Positions 26,524 to 34,946 of a DNA stretch of 64,000 nt are shown here, in pieces. The position numbers were made by a program, and so were the translations under genes. Position 1 is the first letter of the stretch, and the number at the start of each line of letters is the position of its first letter. Under the pieces are notes generated by a model. It ran no database searches. It worked only from the letters and a program-made list of their open reading frames with translations, and was not told where the DNA came from. Origin of the DNA: an archaeon (GTDB lineage: Archaea; Asgardarchaeota; Thorarchaeia; Thorarchaeales; Thorarchaeaceae); NCBI GenBank assembly GCA_024276825.1, contig JAJRWI010000079.1:1-64000 (forward strand), given 5' to 3'.

Positions 26524-27834
26524 TCAGATGAGTTGATCGAGAAGTTCGATAAGCTCTACTACTTTCAGTTTTGAACCGACAGCTGAGAGGTCCTTACCGG
26601 TCGCCTCTTCTTCCTTCTTCAGTGCTTTAATCCCATCGTTGAAGTTTGTCACACAGAATGGACATGAGGTCATCAGAACCTCTGCACCCGTTGAGGCAGC
26701 CTCCTTCAGGCGCTCCTTGGATGTTGAGAGTGCCATATCAGAGAACTGTGCCTTTACACCACCGCCCGCACCGCAGCAGAAGCTGTCACCCTTAATACGA
26801 TACATCTCATGGAACTTCAGACCGGGTATTGCTTTCAATACCACTCGGGGGATCTCAAAGTGTGCCTCCTTTGCCTTCTCGGCCTTTCTGCTGTCGATGA
26901 GCCAGTTGTCGGAGTTATTGAGTATCTCCTTCTCAATGGCAAGTCCAACATGTCGGATGCTGTGGCAGGGGTCATGCCAAGTCACCTTCTTTGCGTATTC
27001 AGTGTCAATCTTCAACTTGCCCTCGTTAATCAGGTCATAGACAAACTCTACAACATGGCGAACCTTGAAGGGCAGGGGCCCGCCGCTCATTGCAGGATAG
27101 TCGTTTCTGAAGGTCTTGTAGCACCCGGCGCAACTGAAAAGTAAGAGGTCGAATTCTTTAAACATCTCCAGATTCTCATTCATGACCTCTTTGAATATCT
27201 CTCGTTGACCAGTCCTCAGAATTGGAGAGCCACAACACACTTCATCACTAAGAACCGTGAAGTCAACGCCAATCTTCTTCAGAATACTTGCTGTGTGTTC
27301 TGCTATTTGCTGTTGTCGATAGGCTGCTGTACAACCAACAAAGTAGGCAACCTTCACCTCTTGGTTGTCAGTCTCTCCTGAAAACCACTTGGTCCTCTCT
27401 TCACGAGGCTCATTGTAGGGATTCCGAAGACTCTCATCATGAACACGCACACCGAAAATCTTGTGCTTATCAAGAGGTTCAACTCCTGCCTCGATGATCG
27501 CAGCTCGCAAGGCTTCCGTCACTGCAACAGTGTCAATGTAGTTCTCACATTGCGACTCGCACATTCCGCAGGTGGTGCAGGCCTCAACAACCTCCAACAA
27601 TTCCTTGCTTGGCTCCAGATCTCCTTCAAGGAAGGCTCTAGCCATCCATTGCTTCCCTGAGTTATAGTATCCTTCCCATCCAAAATACAGCCCTGCTGGA
27701 CATCCTTGCAACATGCCTGTGTATTCCTCAGTTTCACCTTCACGATCGGGCTCTCCTGAATACGCATATTGGCACGCTCGACAGTGAATGCATCGGGCAT
27801 TTATCTTGCGCAGCTCTTCCAGACTTGTCATCAC
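26524..27834 (-). CDS. CCG-domain iron-sulfur oxidoreductase subunit (GlcF/HdrD-like)
   Basis: A 436-residue electron-transfer subunit. An N-terminal ferredoxin-like region has CIHCRAC (Cys15, 18, 21) with the fourth cysteine delayed to GCP (Cys45), then a normal CTTCGMCESQC. Two CCG domains follow: CCGSP with SCAGCYKTF, and CCGAGGG with SCPFCVTNF, which in HdrB/HdrD-type proteins bind a noncubane cluster. It would take electrons from the FAD oxidase encoded 64 bases upstream. The 23-residue spacer in the first cluster motif is unusual. Confidence 0.9.
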   Translation of the reverse strand: MMTSLEELRKINARCIHCRACQYAYSGEPDREGETEEYTGMLQGCPAGLYFGWEGYYNSGKQWMARAFLEGDLEPSKELLEVVEACTTCGMCESQCENYIDTVAVTEALRAAIIEAGVEPLDKHKIFGVRVHDESLRNPYNEPREERTKWFSGETDNQEVKVAYFVGCTAAYRQQQIAEHTASILKKIGVDFTVLSDEVCCGSPILRTGQREIFKEVMNENLEMFKEFDLLLFSCAGCYKTFRNDYPAMSGGPLPFKVRHVVEFVYDLINEGKLKIDTEYAKKVTWHDPCHSIRHVGLAIEKEILNNSDNWLIDSRKAEKAKEAHFEIPRVVLKAIPGLKFHEMYRIKGDSFCCGAGGGVKAQFSDMALSTSKERLKEAASTGAEVLMTSCPFCVTNFNDGIKALKKEEEATGKDLSAVGSKLKVVELIELLDQLI

Positions 27835-27897
27835 AATCTTTCCTCCTTACACATCTTGCCATATAAAGTGTTACGTTCTGAAACTTTTCTCACCATA

Positions 27898-29418
27898 TTA
27901 GTTTCCTCCAGAACCAGGATAGGGAAGGCCTGTTACATTCTCCCATGGCATTGCAAGTCTGCCTGGATGAAGTATCATGTTCGGGTCCAAGACCTTCTTG
28001 AACTTCACTAGCATCTTGTAGTACTCGGGAGTCCTGCTAAAGGTCTCGGGGGCGTGTACGAATGGATCTGGCCGGTAGTTTAACCATCCCTTCTTCAGGA
28101 ATGATCGCGTTGTGTCAAGATTGAACTCACGAATTCTTTCATAAATACCCTGTTCGGTACTGTCAAAACAGAGTATAGGCATAACGATAGCCTGCCTTGC
28201 GTGATCGATAGATGCCACCCACATGGTCGGCGGGAATCCGTACTCTTCCATCTTGGCACAGTATTCCTCCATCATAGCAGTGCTCTCTTTCCATGGGGTA
28301 TACCAAGTGATGAAGAGGAAGCCTGCTTCCCAGAGGGCGTAGGGGATGGCGATCTTGTTGGGCTTTTTGAGTCGCGAAGCAATCTGTTTAGGATGGAGTT
28401 TCCATTGAGGACACTCGGTCTTCTTTTCGGCCTCGTAAGACTTGTAGATGTCGTCGATGCCCTTCATGACGTATTCCTGTTCTTCCTTGGTCCAGGCCCA
28501 GATCTCATAGTTCATCCAGTATTCAGAAAGACCGATTTTCTTGTAGAATTCATAGTCTAAGGGAACATTGGTCTTTGGCCAGCGGGTCATGACCAGAGGC
28601 CAGTTACCTCCCTGAACCATGACTGTGTGTTCAGCAATACCCATCTCATGTTTTGAGATGAGCCATGCAGGTTCGATGATGTCTTCCCAGTTCTTCCCAC
28701 CATAAGCGACCACAGTCTTGTAATGTGGATGGGGAACCATTTTGATTGCAGCCTTTGTGATGATACCCATCGCACCCTGAGAACCAAGGAATAGTCCATC
28801 AGGATTAGGACCGGGACCCCAACGGTAGTAAGGCTTTGCCCCATCAAGAGCCCATGAACCAGTGCGAAAGATCTCACCTGTAGGCAAGACAACCTCGAGA
28901 CCCATGATCATATCGGCTTGAGGACCGTACACGCCAGTGACCAGAGAGAAACCGCGTTCAATCGCATCACCGAGAACGGTAGCTGCCGGCGGTGCGCCAT
29001 CGGGGATTGGTGGCGCCCAATCAGGGTACTTTGTCTTGAAGATTCTCCAGGCATCACCGGACTTGAGACCGGGTTCCACGACCATGACACGATTATCGAC
29101 ATCGACTTGAAGAGTGTCCATTCGAGTCATGTCCATGTAGATGCCACCAGGCTCAATGGCGGGGAGTGCGAAACCACCGCTGAGACCTCCTGCCGCGGGA
29201 GTCACAGGGCACAGGTTCTCATTGGCGAGAACAAGGATCTTGGAAACCTCCTCGGCGTTTGCGGGTCTGACAATGACCTCGGGCAAAACAGCCTCGAGAC
29301 CCATAATTCCTCGTGCCATGTAACTATAACGAAGGGGTTCAGACGTGGTCACATATTGCTCTCCGCAGATCGCCTTGAGCTTGTCAACAACCTCGTCAGT
29401 GACTTTGTTATACTCCAA
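27898..29418 (-). CDS. FAD-linked oxidase (GlcD/lactate dehydrogenase-like)
   Basis: A 506-residue flavoprotein of the VAO/PCMH family. The N-terminal FAD-binding part shows LPEVIVRPANAEEVSKILVL, VTPAAGGLSGGFALPAIEPG and GIYMDMTRMDTLQVD, then GDAIERGFSLVTGVYGPQAD and LGSQGAMGIITKAAIKM. The C-terminal end has KKVLDPNMILHPGRLAMPW, which matches the family tail. Members oxidise 2-hydroxyacids such as glycolate or D-lactate and pass electrons to a CCG-domain Fe-S partner, which is the next gene. Substrate not fixed. Confidence 0.9.
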   Translation of the reverse strand: MEYNKVTDEVVDKLKAICGEQYVTTSEPLRYSYMARGIMGLEAVLPEVIVRPANAEEVSKILVLANENLCPVTPAAGGLSGGFALPAIEPGGIYMDMTRMDTLQVDVDNRVMVVEPGLKSGDAWRIFKTKYPDWAPPIPDGAPPAATVLGDAIERGFSLVTGVYGPQADMIMGLEVVLPTGEIFRTGSWALDGAKPYYRWGPGPNPDGLFLGSQGAMGIITKAAIKMVPHPHYKTVVAYGGKNWEDIIEPAWLISKHEMGIAEHTVMVQGGNWPLVMTRWPKTNVPLDYEFYKKIGLSEYWMNYEIWAWTKEEQEYVMKGIDDIYKSYEAEKKTECPQWKLHPKQIASRLKKPNKIAIPYALWEAGFLFITWYTPWKESTAMMEEYCAKMEEYGFPPTMWVASIDHARQAIVMPILCFDSTEQGIYERIREFNLDTTRSFLKKGWLNYRPDPFVHAPETFSRTPEYYKMLVKFKKVLDPNMILHPGRLAMPWENVTGLPYPGSGGN

Positions 29419-29821
29419 TTATAATCCTCCAGTTCAATTCAAGAGGTGAATCTGATATTGTCGAAAGTGTGATGGGTCGATGAAATTCGGGCATAAATAG
29501 GATTCGCTAACCGAGTAAGATATTGTTAAGATAATTAATTTGATTATAAAAAATATTTTAAATATAAATTGTCTTGTTTGGTTTTGATAAGATTATCATA
29601 ATAACCATGGCATATACATCGTAGAGATGATGAATGAATGGCTTGGATGCGATATGTGGATAGCAAGGCGCGATGATTCGCCGACCAGGCATACAACAGA
29701 AACGAACCTCCTCATGACATTTCAAAAATGCCACAGATGAACTAATTGAGTGTAAGATAAGTAAATCAAGACATGAAGTTGTATGGGAAGTGTTAATTGA
29801 TGTTATGCTGACACCTTATTG
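29419..29821. other. Non-coding region with AT-rich promoter
   Basis: About 400 bases without a credible gene. 29540-29570 is strongly AT-rich (TTATAAAAAATATTTTAAAT) and on the minus strand gives TATA-like boxes 130 bases before the FAD oxidase gene. The rest (29600-29800) shows no repeat or RNA structure that I can support. Confidence 0.5.
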
Positions 29822-29965
29822 ATGTCATGCGAAACATGTGGTACAATACTCAGATACGGCAAGAGAGTAGCTGCTGGCAAGAGAGTCTGTATTGATTGTT
29901 GGAAATTGAAGAGGGAGATGTCTGAAAAGGGGGATGAGGAGTCCGAAGACTCCATAGATGACTAG
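29822..29965 (+). CDS. 47-residue zinc-ribbon protein
   Basis: A short frame from ATG 29822 to TAG 29963-29965. It contains SCETCG near the start and VCIDCW about 22 residues later, the two knuckles of a small zinc ribbon, then a charged tail (KREMSEKGDEESEDSIDD). It overlaps the convergent PmbA gene by four bases at a CTAG. Likely a real small protein of unknown function; no other frame is open here. Confidence 0.55.
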   Translation: MSCETCGTILRYGKRVAAGKRVCIDCWKLKREMSEKGDEESEDSIDD

Positions 29966-31308
29966 GTTGCGAATTTCATCCCTGATATAACCACATAGGG
30001 TACTTGAAGTGTACTTCCCTGATAGTGGATTGACTTGTATTCTTTGCTGATTGCAGTGATGTTTTTGATTCCTTCGAAAAGGTTTCCAGTTATTGTGATT
30101 TCTTTCAGTGTTGAAGTGACCTCACCATTCTTGATCAGCTTACCACCCTTTACAGGTCCCGTGAAATCACCAGAAACTGAATCTGGAAATGCACTAATTC
30201 GAGGAATGAGAATACCTGTTTTGACCTCTGCAATCATATCATCAAGAGAGGTAGCTCCAGTTTGCATGATCAGGTTGGTCGATGAGATGGATGGCGCAGT
30301 TCTGAATGTACCAGTTGCATGACCTGTTGAACTCAGATTCTCCTTGTTAGCGGTGAATGTGTCATATAGGATTCCCTTAAACACGCCATTCTGAATAATT
30401 GGCAGTCTGTGATGTGGAACACCCTCTCTGTCAAATGAACCACTACCCACGAGCCCCTTGATAGTGCCGTCATCAATGAGAGTGAACTCTGGAATGGCGA
30501 TTTCTTCGCCTAGCCGGTCAGCAAGATGACTTGATCCCGCTTGCACCTGTGTTGCAGTAGCTGAAGACTCAAGCACTCCAAGAAGATCCGCCATTGCTTC
30601 TGGCGCAAAGATTGCAGGCCCCTCAAAGGATTCAGTTTTGACGGCACCCAGATTGTTTAGCACTTTCTGGCAAAATGAGTCAACGGTCTTTTGAATGTTA
30701 ATGTCAGAAACCGCGACAACAGAGTCAAAATCGTAGTCGAATGAACCCACATCATCACCATCGATCGCCATGCCAAAAATCATCCACTCCGCGCGGGTCT
30801 TTCTCTCAGATGCGGCTATGCCTGTTGATGAAACAATCGCCTGTGAGATTGATGAGATTGCAAAGGATCCCGAGTCAACTGAAACACGCGAGTCATAATC
30901 ACGTGCACCATCGAGAAGGTTTCTAGCATAAGTTAAAACATCAGTCATAGACAGGTCATCCATAGCTGGGTCGTAGATTCCCGAGATCATTGTAATCTCC
31001 TCTGCAGATGGTAAACTATAATGAGGTATTGATGGAGTGTTCCGCGCAATTGAGATTGCATCCCTCAGGCCCTGCTCTATGCGTTCAGGGGACAATGAAT
31101 TTACACTGGCAAAACCAAGTTGATGATTGATTAGTACACGAATTCCAACCCCCTCAAGAATTGAGCCTGTGGCACTCTTGAACTGATTCGACTCGAGGTT
31201 TGCAGACTTCTCGTGAGCCCTCTCAGCATAGAGTTCAACTTCATCTGCGCCCATCTTAAGTGCTTTATCCACAAAGGGAGTTATTACATCAATAATCTCA
31301 TCACTCAT
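29962..31308 (-). CDS. pmbA: PmbA/TldE-type protease subunit
   Basis: About 448 residues, partner of TldD in the two-subunit metalloprotease. Seen: AERAHEKSANLESNQFK, SILEGVGIRVLINHQLGFAS, ERKTRAEWMIFG, FEGPAIFAPEAMADLLG and HHRLPIIQNGVFKGILYDTF. The subunit lacks the HExxH site, as usual. The frame extends to 31410, but ATG 31308 follows TldD's TAA (31310-31312) by one base and begins at the natural start MSDEIIDVITPFV, so I choose it. It matures peptides or degrades unfolded ones with TldD. Confidence 0.9.
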   Translation of the reverse strand: MSDEIIDVITPFVDKALKMGADEVELYAERAHEKSANLESNQFKSATGSILEGVGIRVLINHQLGFASVNSLSPERIEQGLRDAISIARNTPSIPHYSLPSAEEITMISGIYDPAMDDLSMTDVLTYARNLLDGARDYDSRVSVDSGSFAISSISQAIVSSTGIAASERKTRAEWMIFGMAIDGDDVGSFDYDFDSVVAVSDINIQKTVDSFCQKVLNNLGAVKTESFEGPAIFAPEAMADLLGVLESSATATQVQAGSSHLADRLGEEIAIPEFTLIDDGTIKGLVGSGSFDREGVPHHRLPIIQNGVFKGILYDTFTANKENLSSTGHATGTFRTAPSISSTNLIMQTGATSLDDMIAEVKTGILIPRISAFPDSVSGDFTGPVKGGKLIKNGEVTSTLKEITITGNLFEGIKNITAISKEYKSIHYQGSTLQVPYVVISGMKFAT

Positions 31309-31309
31309 T

Positions 31310-32722
31310 TTAGGCACCTCCTGCCTGACCTGAAACCAATGCTTTTGTGCGAGTGGTCCCACCACCACCATCCACCTTTGCAAGTTGTATCTTTCCGCAA
31401 TGCCCTGCACCCATTGCGAGTTCCCAGTTCTTGCCCACAGCGTCTACAGACTCTAGGACTTCAAATGCATTTCCAGTCAGTGCAAGATTTCTGACAGGCT
31501 GCCCAATCTCACCGTTGATTATCTCATATACCTCCACCATGCTGAACATGAACTCTGCATTACTGTCAGCCTGCCCGCCTCCTGGATGAACACAATAGTA
31601 GCCAAACTTGATGCCTTCTAGAATCTCTTCCTCAGAGTAGTCGCCGGGTTCGAGGTATGTGTTTCTCATCCTGATCAGTGGTTCCACATTATATTCAAAT
31701 GCTCTTTCATTGCCAGTTGGTTCGACACCGAAGTGACGAGCTGATTGACGACTGTGTAGATATGACTTCATGACACCCTTCTCAATTATCACTGTACGCT
31801 TGGCTTGAACTCCAGCATCATCAACTGCAAGCCAGCCTGCTGCATGGTCCTGTTCTCCCGAGTCCACAAGTGTGACATCCTCACTGGCGACCTTCTTTCC
31901 AATTTTGCCAGCAGCAGCACTTCCAGACATGACAAAGTCGCTCTCAACAGTATGGCCAATTGCCTCATGACAGATTATCCCAACAACCTCAGGTCTCAGG
32001 ACAACTGTGTGTTTGCCGCCTTTTGGAATGGGAGCACTCAATAAATGAATTGCATGCTGAGCAACATGTTCTGCCATATCTGTGGGCGGTGACTTCTCGA
32101 ACATCTCCCATCCACCAGTTATACCATAGGCCTGATAACTGGGAACAATCTTGCCAGCTTCAGCGGCAACCGCCCTTAGAATTATACTTGGCCTGCTGTC
32201 AAAGATCTCTACATCGGTCCCGTCAGAGTTCATGATGATTCTGTGATTTCGCGGCTCTCGAATCCATGATGTTGACCCACTTATCCGTTTGTCATATTCA
32301 TTGATGATCTTGTCTGCTTCTTTGACTATGCTGATGATCTCTTCAATATCGTGATTCTCGAAGGGATCCTTTCCTGTCGCTCTGAAAGTCCCCTTCACTG
32401 GTTTTATCGGAGCCAGCTCGATCTTCTCCTTCTTGCTCTGGGCAAGACTCTTTGCAGCTGCAATCGCATTTGACAGGGTCTCATCAACAGATTCTGCATC
32501 GAGCTTGCTGGTACTTGCATAGCCCCAAGCACCATCAACAAGGACACGGATACCAATGCCTGCAAAATCGTCCACAACAGCCTGCTTCAGCTGGCCCTTA
32601 TCCATTCGTACTTGAGTGTACTTTCGTTGATGGTAGCGCGCTTCTACATGTGCATCCTCGGGACAGTTGTCAATAACTCTCTGAACTAGGTCTCTCATAT
32701 GGAAGTCCCTCGCATTAAACAT
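31310..32722 (-). CDS. tldD: TldD-type metalloprotease catalytic subunit
   Basis: A 470-residue subunit with the zinc site HEAIGH at 252-257 (CHEAIGHTVESDFV) and the family stretches GSAAAGKIGKKVASEDVTLVD, LHSRQSARHFGVEPTGNER and RNTYLEPGDYSEEEIL. TldD/PmbA pairs cleave small unstructured peptides and in several systems remove leader peptides from ribosomal peptides such as microcin B17. The start may be Met9 (32698). The 560-base region upstream has two strong palindromes, and the peptide/ABC cluster starts on its far side. Confidence 0.93.
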   Translation of the reverse strand: MFNARDFHMRDLVQRVIDNCPEDAHVEARYHQRKYTQVRMDKGQLKQAVVDDFAGIGIRVLVDGAWGYASTSKLDAESVDETLSNAIAAAKSLAQSKKEKIELAPIKPVKGTFRATGKDPFENHDIEEIISIVKEADKIINEYDKRISGSTSWIREPRNHRIIMNSDGTDVEIFDSRPSIILRAVAAEAGKIVPSYQAYGITGGWEMFEKSPPTDMAEHVAQHAIHLLSAPIPKGGKHTVVLRPEVVGIICHEAIGHTVESDFVMSGSAAAGKIGKKVASEDVTLVDSGEQDHAAGWLAVDDAGVQAKRTVIIEKGVMKSYLHSRQSARHFGVEPTGNERAFEYNVEPLIRMRNTYLEPGDYSEEEILEGIKFGYYCVHPGGGQADSNAEFMFSMVEVYEIINGEIGQPVRNLALTGNAFEVLESVDAVGKNWELAMGAGHCGKIQLAKVDGGGGTTRTKALVSGQAGGA

Positions 32723-32781
32723 TTTATTAATTCGGAGGTTCTTAATAAGTGAGATTAATGAAGCAGAACAATGATTTTCAG

Positions 32782-32804
32782 ATTAACAATGGAAAATTGT
32801 TAAT
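32782..32804. repeat. Perfect 9-bp inverted repeat
   Basis: ATTAACAAT, spacer GGAAA, ATTGTTAAT. Located 60-80 bases upstream of the tldD start; operator-like. Confidence 0.6.
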
Positions 32805-32811
32805 AATAGTA

Positions 32812-32849
32812 GGAATTCTTGAACATGTGTCACATGTATTTCGAATTCC
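32812..32849. repeat. Nested inverted repeat
   Basis: Outer arms GGAATTC (32812-32818) and GAATTCC (32843-32849) enclose an inner perfect palindrome ACATGTG-T-CACATGT. Candidate regulator site or cruciform, eight bases from the first repeat. Confidence 0.6.
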
Positions 32850-33262
32850 GCCATTGTCAAATTATTCATGGAATGAAAATAATTGAAAGAGCTGATCATT
32901 ACTGAAGTTTGCAGTCTTGCTGCTAGACTGAGAGCTATGTTTTCATTATCTATTTCAATAGCATTCAACATGCCACAATGGGATAAAAGAATGAATAATC
33001 ATGATGCATGTGCAGGATAATGCCATTTTTGGGGTGTCTACTGCATTTTTCGTTGTATCTCGCCTCATCTGACTGGTATTATTTGCAAATATTTCTCATT
33101 GACTTCTGGCGGCTTGTACACCAACATTCAGCTAATTGGAATATGCATGAAATCCATCATTAAGATGATAGAAGTAATAATGTTTGTCAATAATACACAA
33201 TATTCAACTAGGACCATGATAAGCCTTAAAATGAGAAAATAGCAAAAAAAAAATACAAGTAT

Positions 33263-33277
33263 TTAATGATTCATTAA
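33263..33277 (+). promoter_or_regulatory. Palindrome at the cluster promoter
   Basis: TTAATGA-T-TCATTAA, a perfect seven-base inverted repeat just after a TATA-like stretch and 26 bases before the likely start at 33304. It may overlap the transcription start and serve as a repressor site. Confidence 0.5.
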
Positions 33278-33303
33278 CTTGGCCAATGCTTAAGGGGATC
33301 AAT

Positions 33304-33669
33304 ATGTTGTCGAAAGACAGTAAGCAAGCATTTATAGCGCTATTTCCATTGGCTGCACTAGGAATAACTGCATTTTTCAATCTGGGAGAACTCCATGTTG
33401 TTCAAGGCAATATTATCGATGTTCTATATGTCTATGGATACATCAATATGAATGATACAGTTCCACTTTGGATCCTCACACTTCTTTTTGGAACGGGAGG
33501 ATATGCATTCTATTTCTTAGGAACAACTTGGGCCCAATTGAAAGCAATAGCTAATTTGTATTCAATTCCTTGGGCAGCTGCTGCGATTATTCTCGCAGCG
33601 TTTGGTGCCGAGCCAGCTGCGGCAGCTGCTGGTTTAATTGGTCTGGCATATGTCACCGTTGGGGCATAG
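33304..33669 (+). CDS. Small hydrophobic protein, candidate bacteriocin-like precursor
   Basis: A 121-residue, very hydrophobic protein at the head of the cluster. It has four hydrophobic stretches: residues ~8-26, 35-50, 54-76 and a C-terminal pair rich in Ala, Gly and Ile (IPWAAAAIILAAF, EPAAAAAGLIGLAYVTVGA). The first 30 residues could be a leader. Size, Ala/Gly-rich helices, the short charged loops and a hydrophobic last residue recall the precursors of circular bacteriocins such as the gassericin or AS-48 type, but no homology can be proven by eye. AAGGGG at 33292-33297 supports ATG 33304 over ATG 33286. A plain small membrane subunit is the main alternative. Confidence 0.6.
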   Translation: MLSKDSKQAFIALFPLAALGITAFFNLGELHVVQGNIIDVLYVYGYINMNDTVPLWILTLLFGTGGYAFYFLGTTWAQLKAIANLYSIPWAAAAIILAAFGAEPAAAAAGLIGLAYVTVGA

Positions 33670-33679
33670 CGAATTAGTA

Positions 33680-34255
33680 ATGGATTATGGGGGATTCAAC
33701 TCAATGATTTCAATGAAGTATTCCTCAACAATTCTAATATTGGGCATGCTGTTGGGGATTCTGGCTGGAACTACTGAGAATATTGATTCATCATCTCCAA
33801 AGAACATTGATTTTGCCTACCATCCCTCTTTTTTTTCCATCTTATGTAATAACATTGGAGTTGTATTAACCCTTATTCTAGGTGGAATTATCCTATTTTC
33901 CATCCCCACCATATTAGTGGTATTATTAAATGGTATTCGTACTGGTCTGACAATTATGATATGTATCAGAAGCTCAAATCTCATGCCCATATTGGCAGGC
34001 ATTCTTCCTCATGGAGTATTTGAGCTGTCTGGATATGTGTTTGCAGCCACCATAGGTCTTGAAAGTACGCGATTGATCATTGATGTGATGCTAGATGGCC
34101 CTTCAAGAAATCAAGGGCCAAGTTTGAAACAAGGCCTCAATTCTTATTTGACAAATGATTATATGAAATATATCATATTGTCAATAATTCTCATAACAAT
34201 GGGCGCATTAATTGAGAGCACATGTTCTTTATATCTGATGGAGATGTTTGCATGA
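33680..34255 (+). CDS. SpoIIM/DUF95-like membrane protein
   Basis: A 191-residue protein with five or so membrane helices. The motif LPHGVFELSGYVFAATIGL (near residues 110-130) and NGIRTGLTI before it match the stage II sporulation protein M/DUF95 family (NG, then PHG-FEL). Members occur outside sporulation, in archaea and as the hallmark membrane protein of circular bacteriocin loci. The frame reaches back to 33638 but ATG 33680 just after the upstream stop is more likely. It overlaps the next gene by ATGA. Confidence 0.75.
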   Translation: MDYGGFNSMISMKYSSTILILGMLLGILAGTTENIDSSSPKNIDFAYHPSFFSILCNNIGVVLTLILGGIILFSIPTILVVLLNGIRTGLTIMICIRSSNLMPILAGILPHGVFELSGYVFAATIGLESTRLIIDVMLDGPSRNQGPSLKQGLNSYLTNDYMKYIILSIILITMGALIESTCSLYLMEMFA

Positions 34256-34938
34256 ACGATGATCATTCTACTGATGGATCAGTGGTATCATTAGTGAACG
34301 GGTATTTAGGAGTCAAGAGCGGACTTAAGTTAATATTGCCTGCTCTTTTTAAGCCATGGAGCGCCTTTATAGAGGTTGCTGATAAGAAGTCCAGTCGAAG
34401 AATCGCATTATTTCCATTGATTGTAGTGGCATTAATGCAATTCTTGTTTATCATTCAGGTGATACTTTACATTTTTCATAAAAAGGTAATTGATGGTGAT
34501 ATAGTTCTTTTACCCGGAACAACAGAGGAAACATACTATTACTCGTTTTACACAGCGACATTGCTAAGCACAATTTCAGCAGTTGTCATCGTTTGGATGG
34601 GAGTTGCTGCAATAAGCTATTTTGTTTGCAGATTGATGAATTATCAATTGAACTTCGGGCAGCTTCTAACATTATCCTCATTTTCCTTACTTCCAACAGC
34701 GATAAGTATGTCAATTGGCACAACCATTTTGATATTCTTAGGTCCTGAAGTACTATTTGCTTGGGCTAACACTATTCAACTTTTTGCAATAATGAATGGG
34801 ACAATCATAATATGGGAGAGCATTATTTTGATGTATATACTAGTCAATCTTGCTGACATCAACACAAAAAGGGCTTTCATTGTAGGGATCATATCTTCAG
34901 TTATCCCCCATTTAATTGGACTACTGTCAATAGCCTGA
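34252..34938 (+). CDS. Yip1-like membrane protein
   Basis: A 228-residue protein with about five membrane helices. The soluble start LKLILPALFKPWSAFIEVAD is followed by helix-rich segments including MNYQLNFGQLLTLSSFSLLP, the typical loop of the Yip1/YIPF-type domain (SYxxxPxxxxxxxxxI-like). I use ATG 34252, which overlaps the stop of the SpoIIM-like gene (ATGA), for coupling; the longer frame from 34222 is unlikely. Yip1-domain proteins in prokaryotes often stand next to ABC exporters. Confidence 0.65.
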   Translation: MNDDHSTDGSVVSLVNGYLGVKSGLKLILPALFKPWSAFIEVADKKSSRRIALFPLIVVALMQFLFIIQVILYIFHKKVIDGDIVLLPGTTEETYYYSFYTATLLSTISAVVIVWMGVAAISYFVCRLMNYQLNFGQLLTLSSFSLLPTAISMSIGTTILIFLGPEVLFAWANTIQLFAIMNGTIIIWESIILMYILVNLADINTKRAFIVGIISSVIPHLIGLLSIA

Positions 34939-34946
34939 AGGTGAAT

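Larger units (their letters stand above)
32723..33285. other. Long divergent intergenic region, AT-rich
   Basis: About 560 bases between tldD and the membrane/ABC cluster, with no gene. It holds two inverted repeats (32782-32804, 32812-32849), an A-run with TATA-like TACAAGTATTTAAT at 33250-33267, and the palindrome at 33263-33277. Confidence 0.6.

Noticed and set aside
29600..29760. Possible tRNA or small RNA in the gap before the zinc-ribbon gene
   Set aside because: No cloverleaf or conserved tRNA elements could be found by eye.
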